Shown: positions 23,235 to 33,687 of the stretch, one piece after another
Layout: every line of letters begins with the position of its first letter
How positions within the stretch are numbered: position 1 is the first letter of the stretch
DNA from: Bathymodiolus brooksi
Taxonomy: Eukaryota > Mollusca > Bivalvia > Mytilida > Modiolidae
Assembly: GCA_963680875.1 (NCBI GenBank)
Contig: OY804578.1
Location: forward strand, 24,395,101-24,459,100
Length of the DNA stretch: 64,000 nt
Direction: 5' to 3'
Made by a program: the position numbers and the translations under genes
The notes under the pieces: generated by a model
What the model saw: the letters and a program-made list of their open reading frames with translations, nothing else
Database searches by the model: none
What the model was told of the DNA's origin: nothing

Positions 23235-23240
23235 AATAAA
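23235..23240 (+). promoter_or_regulatory. Possible polyadenylation signal
   Basis: AATAAA, about 105 bp after the stop codon of the tandem pseudokinase gene. It is the first canonical hexamer downstream; no transcript evidence. Confidence 0.3.
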
Positions 23241-24160
23241 CCGAGTCATCCTACGACATCTTAGTTATCTTAGGTCAAAGGTTCCCAATGTTTCCCATTA
23301 CATCAGTCTAACAAATGAAACAAGAAAAGATATAAATGTGTATATGTTTGGAGAAGAGTTATTGATAATTTCATTTGAGCACCAGTTTCCCATCAGAATC
23401 GGTGATTTTTATCCGAACTGATATCTCTGCTAACAATGCATTGGGTAGCATAGGATTTGTCGTGTGTTATGAGAAAATTGCCATTATATGTGCTGAACAT
23501 TTTGCTGTCCACTAAATTGTATCCAATCTAGCGTTGGAATTATATGGAGAACAGATACAAAAAAACAACAACGTGCATATCTTGTCAGAACATTTAGTTG
23601 TTGTATAAATAATAAACAAATAGTCTTGTAAAGATAAATATTTATGTGATTAGTGAGAAAGTGTATCTCACTCGATAACAACATATCGTTCAAAATAAAA
23701 CATATCTCTGTGAAATCAGACATCACATTCATGGTTGTATAGACTCATATATAACTTACTCTGAAATAATGACAAAACATCAAAAGTAATACAACTGGAC
23801 ATAAAATTAAAATTTGAAAAGGACATATTACAGTGAAGGTCTGAAGAGAGAATATATTACTTTATTTAGGAGTAACAGAAATAATAAACAAATGATAATT
23901 TTGATATCATGAAACGTATAAAATCAACATTTATGACCTGTAGCTAGTTTACATGCAAACATTTCTCTGGTCCTTTAACAGATGAATGTTCGATTTGTAT
24001 CATCAATTAAATTTTGCTTCCAAGCTTTTTTGTCAAAGGCAATATTTACATAGGTATGAACTCTTTACATTACTTTATTGGACTTATATTGTTTTTATTA
24101 TTTAGAATAGGTGCAGCGATCAATGCTTCTAGTTTAGGATTCGCTGAACCGTAAATTAAA
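23241..24160. other. Intergenic, nothing recognised
   Basis: AT-rich, only short chance frames. Confidence 0.5.
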
Positions 24161-24171
24161 AAAAAAAAAAT

Positions 24172-24342
24172 GTAAGCCACTAAATAACCAACAGAGATAT
24201 GTTAATGTCAGGATATGTCTGGTGTCAATCTGCAACCTTCAGTACAATGTATTCTAAGCCACTAAATAAAATACAGAGGTATGTTAATGTCAGGATATGT
24301 CTGGTGTCAATCTGCAACCTTCAGTACAATGTATTCTAAGCA
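24172..24342. repeat. Two-copy tandem duplication, about 84 bp
   Basis: Each copy runs from TAAGCCACTAAATAA to CAGTACAATGTATTC and shares ATGTTAATGTCAGGATATGT. The copies differ at a few bases only. Confidence 0.85.
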
Positions 24343-24945
24343 AAATCGGTTCCAGAAAGCATTGTGTGCACTAAATTTGATATCTATGTTTTTATTACAT
24401 CATTTATTTCAATGCTCTCAATTAACAATTTAATGTCTACTTGGCTTATTGAATTGTGAAACTATATCAGGGCTCACCACACTTACAAAAAATAGGGAGA
24501 CCTGACTTCTCCCTCAGAGACCATGAGGGAGAAGTGAAGGCATGACAGGGAGAATCCCAACAGCATCATAGAGACATGTTTTTGCCAAAATGTGGGTTTT
24601 TTAACATTATTTTTTTGTATAATTGCATTTGAAGTGTGTCTTTGCTAATATCCTTCATATTTAACATTAAATTCATGTTTTGTATTATCATTATTGATCT
24701 TATATTTATTGATTATATATTTTATTAATTTTTGCCTTGAAATTTGTAAAGATATATGAATGACATCTAAATGTTCGTTTCCTTCCCCCGATTTCCTAGG
24801 TCCCCATGATCGTCATGTTTGAAACTTGACAATGTGGTTGTTTATCTTTTGAAAAGCTACAAATAACTCAAGTTTTGTTAAAATAATTATAATATAACAC
24901 AATTCAACGGCTGATTTGGTACAGGAAGCGTATGTTTGTATATTT
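24343..24945. other. Intergenic stretch
   Basis: AT-rich; a diverged palindromic patch (AGACCTGACTTCTCCCTCAG, then GAGGGAGAAGTGAAG, near 24499-24540). No gene seen. Confidence 0.4.
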
Positions 24946-25545
24946 TTATACGCCTGTCTTTAAGACGGCCGCACGGGACGTATTATGGTATACCAATGTC
25001 CGACTGTCCGTCCGTCTGTCCATCTGTCCGTCCGTTTCACATGTCACACTCTAACATAAGAACCCCTTTGCCAATTCACTTCAAATTTCAGAGAGTTATT
25101 GGAATTGATGGTCTTACGGTCTGTATACTTTATGGTGAAATTTCGAATTTTCATTCCAAAGTTATGGGACTTTATTTATCAAATTGTAGGCGATTTTCCG
25201 TATGTCGCACTGGAAATTGAGAACCCTTCGCCAATTCACTTCAAACTTCGTACTGTTATTGGAATTGATAGTCTTAATGTATCGTATTACTATGTTTAAA
25301 TGATTTTATTTAACTTTGTGGATTAACATGGAGATTTTAGTTGATTGAAGAGTTGTATTTTTTTGTCAATACAAAAGGAATGTCAAACTATTATAGTGTT
25401 TTATTTCAACATAAATATTGTATAAATGTTCCAATTCATGTTTATGGTGCAGCTGTTGGTGAAATTTAGATTTTTCATTCAAGAGTTATGGGAAAGAAAG
25501 TCTTTACATATATTGTATGAATGTTGACGACGGGCGTATCATGCA
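24946..25545. mobile_element. MITE-like dispersed element with ATACGCC ends
   Basis: The left end ATACGCCTGTC is matched by the inverse GACGGGCGTAT near the right end. It has a CCGTCCGTCTGTCC microsatellite, and an internal block (about CAATTCACTTCAAATTTC) repeated about 165 bp apart. It ends CTCTTGGCGCAGCTGTTTAT. The frames in it are repeat-derived. Confidence 0.6.
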
Positions 25546-26585
25546 CGCTCTTGGCGCAGCTGTTTATTAGATTTAGGATTTAATTTTCACCTGGAATTTC
25601 GTCAGTACAAATTGAAGTGAAAAATCAGAAGTTTGCCGTGATTCTTTTGTGTCAACAAATTAATCTTTCTTTATTGCTTGAATAAAACCTTTTCCTCTTA
25701 TTCTAATGTATCTTCCCATTGATTACAATTGCTTTGACAATTCGCTTTACCATAAAACGAAGATTATTTTCAAGAAAAGAGTGACTTGCAAAAAGAAACA
25801 AGGTGACTTTCGCTTGGTAGTCGAGGGAGAGCGACTTCAGACGATTTAGGTCGAGAATTTTGCCCACTTTGGCTGGTTTGGTGAGCCCTGCTATATGTCC
25901 ATAATGTCCTTGTTGTACCGGTGTGTATATATTTATAATGACTTATTAATGTGGTCAGGCTTTTTCTGCTATAATTAGCTATAAATAATATAATGTAGTG
26001 GATATATATTCGGCATTAATGATATGGAACAAAAGTATAAAGGAATATTTAATTGCTATTTCTCATGAAATTATTATATGTCTCTTCCATTACAAAAATA
26101 ATGTCATTCATTCAGATGGAAATATATGTCTACTTAGTAAAATGGTATTGTCCTATTGGTGTAAATAAGGCTGATTATTCGTCAGTTTCTATATATGCAT
26201 AATGCTCAGGTTTTATTGTTGTCACAATTTTTTTCTGCATCAAATAATCATTCTTATAAAGTCACCAATATGGGTTGGCTTTTGTGGCTCATACAACAGC
26301 GATTTACCCTTTTTTATAGGCCCCATTCTGTCAGTATTTCTGATTATTGTAAAATTTAGTTCATGATTAATTCGCAATTTGCTGTGCGAATTGTATAAAT
26401 GATTCATCAATGATATATTTTGTATGTAATATGTAGACAATCATATATTCCCTCATGCCAAGTATTTAATGGGGCCATAACATTTATGGCACAATAGATT
26501 TAGTGTATTATAGAGAACACAATTCATTTTAATAAATAATTTATGTTGACATAATAAAACTTCAATTCATGTTGATGTTGTCATT
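25546..26585. other. Intergenic stretch
   Basis: AT-rich, no gene or clear repeat recognised. Confidence 0.45.
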
Positions 26586-26587
26586 CA

Positions 26588-26990
26588 TTTGTGTAGTGTA
26601 ATGGTTAGCGTGCTCGCCTCGAGTGCGGTAGATCGTGAGTAGTATATCAGCACAATCATGGGTTCCAGTCGCGGTCGGGTCATATCAAAGACTATGAAAT
26701 TGGTATTTGTTGCTTCTCCACTAAGCAGTAGCATTAAGGAGAAAGAGCACAGACTGTTTGGCTCGGAATCAGGATAATGTGTCCGAGTGGAGCGACATGT
26801 CTACCCGCGGACTGCTGTTGCAGTGAGCTAGCACTATAAAAATCCAACTCAGCGCTTTGGTCTAGAACAAAGCGGACTTCATCATCATCTCATTGAAAAT
26901 TAACTTGTTCTGGCCATGATATACATGTAGCTGAACTATTGCTGAATTGGCATTAAACAACAATCACCCACTCACTCACTCATTTTTGTG
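26588..26990 (+). mobile_element. SINE-A, tRNA-derived, copy 2
   Basis: An A-box-like GTGTAATGGTTAGCGTGCTC and a B-box-like GGGTTCCAGTCGC are separated by a short insertion (TAGTATATCAGCACAATCAT) not found in the other copies. The body has CTGCTGTTGCAGTGAGCTAG and ends in ACTC repeats. Confidence 0.75.
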
Positions 26991-27117
26991 ATAGTGTGTG
27001 GTTTCTTTACATGCCATCCCAAGGGTGAATTTCGTGCCGAGAGGTTTTACCCGGCAGCGGTACAATAACTATTCCCTGGAACGGGATTACCAAGTAAGGG
27101 TAACCATTGGGGATTTG

Positions 27118-27232
27118 TAACTAGAGTAACACGACGGGTGCAACTAGTGGAGCAGGAACTGCTTACCATTCTGGAGCACATGTGTACATCCCCGGTTCGT
27201 GTTGCTCGATCTTTAATTTTATGGTGTAATTT
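27118..27232 (+). repeat. Dispersed repeat R1, left half, interrupted by the DIRS-like element
   Basis: It starts AACTAGAGTAACACGACGGG and stops after the GTTGCTCGATCTTTAATTTT block. In the intact copies at 4.8 and 19.4 kb that block is followed by the TTTTGTAGAT block, which here is found only at 31.2 kb. Confidence 0.7.
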
Positions 27233-28554
27233 AGGATAAATGTAATTTTAGCCACGCATGTTTTATTAGCCCTCTTGAGACGACCCCTGCACGCGCAGTC
27301 TCAGTAGCGTTTCTGTTCACCACGTGGCATTCACCTGTATTATTAGCCAAGCCAGCAGCATCTAAGCACCTTTTTGTTTCTTATTACATTTTAATTTTTA
27401 TAAACATGGAAAGCATATTTAATAAATCTTGGCTAGTGGCCGCGAAAAAGGGGAAAAGGCAGGTGAAAAGCTTAAAGACATTATTGAAAGTTTAAAGGGT
27501 CCTAAAGCAACAAAAACTAACATTGAAACCTCAAATGATAGTGCTACTGCTAGCGGTGAAAGTGATGGGGAATTTCAAGATTCGATTGAACAACAAGTAT
27601 CAGAATACGCCATAAATGACATTTCAGATAATTCAGATGAGATACAGGACTTAGAAAGAGAATTGCAACGTCTAAAAGTGGAGCGTAGGAAAGTGGAACT
27701 ACGAAAAAAATCGAGGAAGAAAAGGAAGATTTAAAAAAGCTGCAACATCTGCCGAAAGGGAATTCAGAAGGGACTAACAAAGGTGAGAAAATAAATGACA
27801 TTATAGCATGTAGCTCGGAAAAGTCGGGAAAATCTTTACAAATCGCAAACTATGTATGGCCAGAGCCAATCCCTCAATATCAAACACTATCACTTGCCGG
27901 GGATATTGAATTTCGATTTGGAAAAAAGAAAACTCTAGACAAAATTACCATAGAAGAATGGGGTTTTGCCAATATGCGTATAATGCAAGAATTATTAAAG
28001 CAAAATATTTTGGCTAATGTCAATGCCTACATAGACTACACCGCCGACATCTTCAGACTAGCCTCAAAATATGTTTGGTATTCAGTGTTACTGTACGACA
28101 AAGAGTACAGAGACATGCAAGCCGATGAAAAATTTGAATGGGGAACATATCGTAAGGACCTAAGATATTTTCAACTCGTTTCTAAACGTGACAACCCGAC
28201 TGTACGAGCAATAAACGAAGCTAGTGGTGCCACAAAAGCACGTGGAAAACTTGATGTAAATAACGATCGTCGGAGAGGACCATTTTTACCCGATGGACGG
28301 GAAATTTGTAGGAGCTTTAACAATAACTCATGCTACCGTCAAGATTGTAAAATGATGCACCACTGTGCAATTTGTATGTCTAGCACCCATTCTGCTCTTT
28401 CCGGTCATGGACACAACGTTGCTACCCAAGCTATTGCAAAACCCGCAAACACATGTATGCGCCTCAGAACTCGGATTAAATCATGCAGCAAAAAACTTCA
28501 ATTGTTTACGTTTTGAGGCTTGGAATCGTTTGCTGCCCGCTTCTGTTGAAGACA

Positions 28555-29295
28555 GATATTTTATTTTAAATGGTGTAAAGGATGGATTTAAACTTAGTGT
28601 TATTTATGGGCCGCATCTGCCTGTAGATAGAGATAATTACACGTCCGCATTTTGCTTTCGCAGTGCTGTGGAAAAACAGATTAAATTAGAGATTGAGCTA
28701 AGAAACTACATAGTTACCAAAACGAAACCGGTCATCATTAGTTCAATTGGTGCGATAGAAAAACCCAATGGGGGTATCCGTATTATTCATGATGCAAGAC
28801 TACCGACAGGCATTTCTTTAAATTCATATACAACAGATACCAGTTGTCCTTACATGGATTTAAGGCACGCATTGCAGCTAATCAAATGTAATAATTATCT
28901 TGGGAAAGTAGATTTGAAAAGTGCTTATCGGTCCGTAAAGTGTCATAATTCTGACCATCCTTTGACGGGCCTCCAGTGGACGTTTACAGGGGATAATCTC
29001 CCTACATATATGTATGATGCAAAGCTTCCCTTTGGTCATGCGAGAAGTCCAAAAATCTCAAGTTCAGCAATTAAGTGCTTCTGTCTGTCGTATTATGAAA
29101 TGTACTTATAATGTAACGTGCATTGCTTATTTATATGATTTTTTAGTAATTGCCGATTCTTTTTCAGGCTAAGTGTCAAAGAGGAATTCGCTTACTTATC
29201 CATACTTTAAGGGAATAAGGTTTCAACATCAGCTGGAACAAAATCGAGGGACCATCTCAAAGTTTAACATTTTTAGGGATTGTCATTAACACGTG
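28555..29295 (+). pseudogene. Reverse transcriptase of the DIRS-like element
   Basis: The frame beginning inside the gag end reads through VDLKSAYRSVKCHNSDHP and then shifts near 29060. YLYDFLVIADS at about 29128-29160 has Tyr where the first catalytic Asp belongs, and a stop (TAG) follows nearby. It cannot give an active enzyme. Confidence 0.8.
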
Positions 29296-30063
29296 TTCTT
29301 TATCTCTCGCCATGCCTGTTAAGAAGCAACGAGAGTTTTATGAATTATTATTATCTTTTCAAAACCGCAAACGAGCAAGTGTAAAGCAATTACAATCGCT
29401 ATGTGGGAAACCTAATTGGGCATGTCAAATGGTCAAAGGTGGTAGAACTTTTGTTAGGCGTTTAATCGATAGTTTATCAAATGTAAATAAATAGAAATGC
29501 CAAAATACTTTTATCATCAGAATTTTTTGATGATATTGCATGGTGGGTAAAATTTATGAATATGTTTAATGGAACAGTGAAATTTTTAGACTTAAAACCA
29601 ATTACTTGTTTACAAACTGATGCATGCTTACAGGGTGGTGCTGGATATTATGAAGGTGATTTTTTCTATGTGAACTGGGACATAGATTTACCGCAATTTA
29701 AGAACTATCACATAAACATTAAGGAGACACTGACCATAGTGCTGTCCGTTATCAGATGGTGACATTTATGGACAAATAAAAGTGTTGTGGTATTCACCGA
29801 CAACATGACAACCAAATGCATAATTAACAAAGGTAGTTCCAAAAATAAAATTTTAATGACTTGGCTAAGAGAACTGTTCTGGTTATCGGCAATTCACAAT
29901 TTCGATATCAAAGCAAAATTCATCAGTGGTCGGAACAATGTAATTGCCTACTCAGCGTCAAGACTACATGAACAAGGACAATTGTCCAGGCTGTATGATA
30001 AACTAGTAAGCCATTCATTTTATATTCCGTTTACAATAATCGAGCTTCTAGATCACATGTCAT

Positions 30064-31024
30064 TTGACTTTTTTCATTCCAGATGGTGGAACAAGAGAAA
30101 CGCAAGTGTTGGAGGACAGTGTGTGTCGTTTGAAAAGCAAGGGGTGGGCTAAATCCACTTCAGGAACTTACCGTACTCACCTCAAGACTTATCTTGAGTT
30201 CTGTGGAAAATATGACTTAGAACCAGTGCCTTGCACAGCCAAAACTGTAGAACTTTATATTGCGTTCCTTGTTGATGTGAAAAAGTTTGCCTTTAGCTCG
30301 ATACGTTCTTATGTGAACATTATATCAGTGCTCCACAAATCCCATGACGCACCAGATCCTATTGCTAGCTGTTGGAATATTAGACATTTGCTAACTGGTG
30401 TTAAGCGTGAACTTGGTACAAGTCAAGACTGTAAAGCACCTATAACGCCAGAACTGTTGTTAAAGTTTAAATCATTTTAGACCTTGACTGTCATAATAAT
30501 ATTGTTTTCTGGGCTGTTTGCCTAACTGGATTCTATAGTTTTTTGCGACCAAGCAACTTTTTAGTTAAAGGTTCTTTTGATTCCGACTTCAATTTAAGAA
30601 GGGTAGACGTGTTGCCTTGTAGCTCGGGCATGCTTGTTACGCTCAAAGTTACCAAGACGTTGCAATTTCGTTCTAAACCTATTGAGATCGTACTTCCTAT
30701 GTTGCACGGCCACCCTTTGTGTCCATACGATGCCTTGTCCCGCGTGTTGGCCATACCAGGGGCCCCTTGGATCCATTATTTTGTTTGTCTGATCATTGCT
30801 GTTTGTCCTATGCAGTTTTTCTCAAATGTTTTCGATCTCTCTTGCAACGGTTTGGCTATAATCCACAGAATTACGGGGAACATTCTTTTAGAAGGGGTGC
30901 TGCCACCTGGGCGGAATCAGTAGGTTTATCTGACTATGACATTAAAATGTTAGGTTATTGGTCTAGCAAATGTTTTCTTTACGATATATTGATTCTGATC
31001 GAGACCAGCGCCTTAAAGCCATGA
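30064..31024 (+). pseudogene. Tyrosine recombinase of the DIRS-like element
   Basis: It is spread over three frames. The N-terminal core-binding part has GTYRTHLKTYLEFCGKYDLE and ELYIAFLVDVKKFAFSSIRS. The catalytic part has HSFRRGAATWAE, then GLSDYDIKMLGYW and FLYDI. HxxR, W and Tyr are present; the first Arg is not clear. This domain replaces the DDE integrase of LTR elements. Confidence 0.8.
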
Positions 31025-31204
31025 CATCTTTCTGTTCTCTACTACCACGGTTTTAACAACTACCCCTCTTCTTGGTTGGGTTTGGGATTATTTTTATTAT
31101 GTCATTGTAAAAGGGGGGTTTTAGACTTGTGGTTACCAAGCTAATAAATTTTGCCATTTGTATATATTGTTTCTTATCTTTTGTTGCTTCACATATTTTG
31201 TCGA

Positions 31205-31345
31205 TTAACTGTGTGAGGTAAATGTTGTGTTTTGTAGATCGCTGTTTGTTCTTTTGTACTTTTTCTCTTGACCATTGTATTGTCTGTCCTTCTTCAATAT
31301 ACGGATTCGGATTGCCCCTTTGGTATCTTCAAACTCTTTTCTAAC
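31205..31345 (+). repeat. Dispersed repeat R1, right half
   Basis: GTGTTTTGTAGATCGCTGTT, then CTGTCCTTCTTCAATATAC and TTTGGTATCTTCAAACTC, the 3' half that is missing at 27.2 kb. Confidence 0.7.
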
Positions 31346-32240
31346 GATAAACACAAACAACACACCAACTACAAGACGAAGTTGTAACCAGAAGTCTATA
31401 ATTACAAGAATTATCCATAGGAATAAAATTCTAACGATTTTGAAAAATATTATTGATGCTATAGTGACATCGATGGAACCCACACCTCCCCGTTAAGGAA
31501 TGACAAATAATAGCAACGTATATAAACGTTGATTATTCCCTGGATAATAAATGGTGGTTTCACAAGATAACTTCAAAGAATCTTGGACTTTGAAGATAAA
31601 TTGTAATAAACATTGTTGAATAAACTCTATATATATAAAAAAAAGCAAATAAAGTACTGAATACAACACAACAACTTTTAACCGTACAAACAAAAGAAAT
31701 AAGTCCGAGACTTTGAAGATACTCTCCGCGGACTGAGCCAATGTTAACCATACGTAAGCCGAGTCACCCTTAGGGTATGTACTTTCTTTAATGTGTTTAT
31801 GATTCTATTAACAAACCTACATGACACATGTTGCAATAATAGAATATATCGCGAAAAACTCTTAATAACTATATAAGATTCGTTACCAACAGACAGCGAA
31901 CAACATCTAGCGTTGGCGACATGTTGCAACACTTGAACAGTCTTGAAGACAGGCATACAGATGTTTGACTTGGCATGATGCATAAAATAGTAATGAAAAT
32001 GCATCTATTACTAAAAAAGACATACTTATTAAGCCAACCTTGCGACAATCACGGAACACGAATTCCTCGTCTTTCATTATTCCTCCTTGTAAGATTGAAC
32101 AAAGACAAGAATCGTTTTCAGAGTCACCACAGAACATAGATTGACATGAAATCACACGGGAAATACATAAGCTTCGCAGAACTATTACACAACTTAACCG
32201 AATTATTCCATAAATAATACAAATGTAAACCTCTGCCAAA
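31346..32240. other. Intergenic stretch with one possible minus-strand exon
   Basis: Mostly AT-rich with no repeat recognised. The minus-strand frame at its right end is listed separately. Confidence 0.4.
32041..32239 (-). CDS. Possible first exon of an unknown secreted or membrane protein
   Basis: From a Met at 32239 (minus strand) the frame starts with MAEVYICIIYGII, a hydrophobic stretch that could act as a signal peptide, followed by a Cys-rich part with CQSMFCGDSENDSCLCSIL and FRDCRK. A possible donor (CAAG|GTTGGC) would end the exon near 32041. No family is recognised and no second exon was found. The frame runs on to 31907 without it. A chance frame remains quite possible. Confidence 0.22.
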
Positions 32241-32518
32241 ATAGTAATTTTGTTGTCATTCTTTGATCCAAGATGACCAACCCCGTCTGATGAACAATGT
32301 CAGACGGTGATACTAAACAGAGTCGACTAGAGTCTACTACTGAAATAACGCAAAATAAACATGTAAAAGTATTGCATTACTTTGTAGATGATAATAAATG
32401 ACTTAAATGATATTTATAAGTTAATTTGATTGATGTTTTAGTTCTCAATGAGTGAAAATATACAAGAAAGATCGGCGCGATTTACTTCCGGTTGACCAAT
32501 ATAGAGACAAGTTATTAC

Positions 32519-32735
32519 GTGTAATGGTAACTTGAATAATACTGCGCCCTCTAGCGGCACTTTCGCTGGATGTTAATACAGCGACTAGCGGGAGAGTAAT
32601 ATAACGACAGGATTATTCGGGTTAGTGTAATGGTAACTCGAATAATACTGCGCCCTCTATCGGCACTATCGCTGGATGATATAGCAAAGCGTAATATAAC
32701 GACTGGATTATTCGGGTTAGTTTAATGGCTGAAAA
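32519..32735. repeat. Two-copy tandem duplication, about 110 bp
   Basis: Both copies share TAATACTGCGCCCTCTA, CGGCACT and GGATTATTCGGGTTAGT. GCGCCCTCTAGCGGCA makes the block more GC-rich than its surroundings. Confidence 0.8.
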
Positions 32736-32883
32736 ATAAACTGACATGGCGAAATGATAGGGTCTATGTGAAAATCGTGCTGTCTTCGAGTGTAGCACAA
32801 CTTTCTGAGGGTAAGATGATTATGAATGTATAGAAAAATGATTGGTGAAGCGATCTATATAAGGGTTTCGGATAGAAAATAAA

Positions 32884-33050
32884 ATCCAATAGCAACGAAA
32901 CGTGGAAATGTGCCGACCCAGAGTTGGAGTGGCAAATCCGCTGTTTTCCTTATGGAGAGCGCTCAGACGTTCCACGGCCCCAGCAATTCGAACAAAAATC
33001 CGTCGGACGGCAGAGGAATCTCGGGCTACTGCACTGATAGTCGTTCATTG
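32884..33050. other. GC-rich island
   Basis: Clearly richer in G and C than all flanking DNA (for example ACGTTCCACGGCCCCAGCAA), with several CpG. Frames are open on both strands over about 50 codons, but no protein family is recognised. It could be a promoter-type island or a fragment of a foreign element. Confidence 0.35.
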
Positions 33051-33070
33051 TAGATTACTATAAAACAAAT

Positions 33071-33687
33071 CTATCTATAGATATTATTATATACACATGT
33101 ATATTTGAATTTAAGACATGATTTCCTATGCTGTAGGCTGTGGGCTATTTTGTATTGTAATTCTTCCACAAAGTTTTTAAAATGCGGAACTTTTTGGTCA
33201 ATTTGGTTAATATTTCTGTCTAATTCAAAATCGTCCTTTCTAACAGAATGTACATTATTAGATGGCAAATCAATCATATCACTACTCTGTAAAAAATAGT
33301 TCTAATTGGAATGTGTTAACATTTAACATAGGGAGAGATTTATCATAATTTGAAGCGTAATCTAATTCGGCCTCATTTGTCGATTTACTTTCCAAACTTT
33401 TAATGCTTTTTACAAAATAATGGATTTAAGCGAAAGGGGTTAAAATTAGTATTACTCAGATGACGATATGACAAGATGAGTTCTATCACGGTCCCAGCAC
33501 TTGATCAGAATGCCATATAACCAATTTGGACAAAACTGTGGTCTGGGTGGAATTACTCCATTGTATAAAACATCTAGAAGTTCATTGGCGTTAATAATTA
33601 AATTTTACAGAGAAATGCAACGAAACATGCATAATTTTGTAAATGGTTTTTGAACTAGTTTAAAACTACCACGTTTTATTGAATTAT
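33071..33687 (-). pseudogene. Decayed paralogue of the tandem pseudokinase 3' exons
   Basis: On the minus strand, 33601-33469 reads NELLDVLYNGVIPP, QFCPNWLYGILIKCWDRDRT. This aligns directly with exon 11 of the upstream gene (LLKSLYSGE ... [19 protein letters not shown]). After a disruptive stretch of about 38 bp the frame resumes as PFA-stop-IHYFVKSIKSLE, matching the RPS...IIKQF end. A donor-like GTAAAT follows at the same place as in exon 11, then a short intron of about 90 bp ending TTTTTTACAG (33287). A last exon of about 72 codons follows (SSDMIDLPSNNVHSVRKDD..., stop near 33071). In-frame stops near 33618 and in the PFA segment, plus the insertion, argue for a pseudogene. Exons upstream of 33687 were not found; a 34-bp minisatellite lies there instead. 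Confidence 0.75.

Larger units (their letters stand above)
27233..31220 (+). mobile_element. DIRS-like tyrosine-recombinase retrotransposon, decayed
   Basis: Order on the + strand: a gag-like region (27429-28450) with an acidic/coiled start and a Cys/His stretch CRSFNNNSCYRQDCK and HHCAICMSS; reverse transcriptase (about 28550-29290) with KPNGGIRIIHDARL, GKVDLKSAYRSV and LPFGHARSP; RNase H (29590-29960) with LQTDACLQGG and FTDNMTTKCI; tyrosine recombinase (30100-31024) with GTYRTHLKTYLEFC, GEHSFRRGAATWAE (HxxR) and LGYWSSKCFLYDI (W and Tyr). The active-site box reads YLYDF, not YLDDF. Frames break near 27730, 28450, 29060, 29490, 29765, 30115, 30480, 30760 and elsewhere. Termini are estimated from the split host repeat. 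Flanking split direct repeats were not resolved, so DIRS versus Ngaro type is open. Confidence 0.85.
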
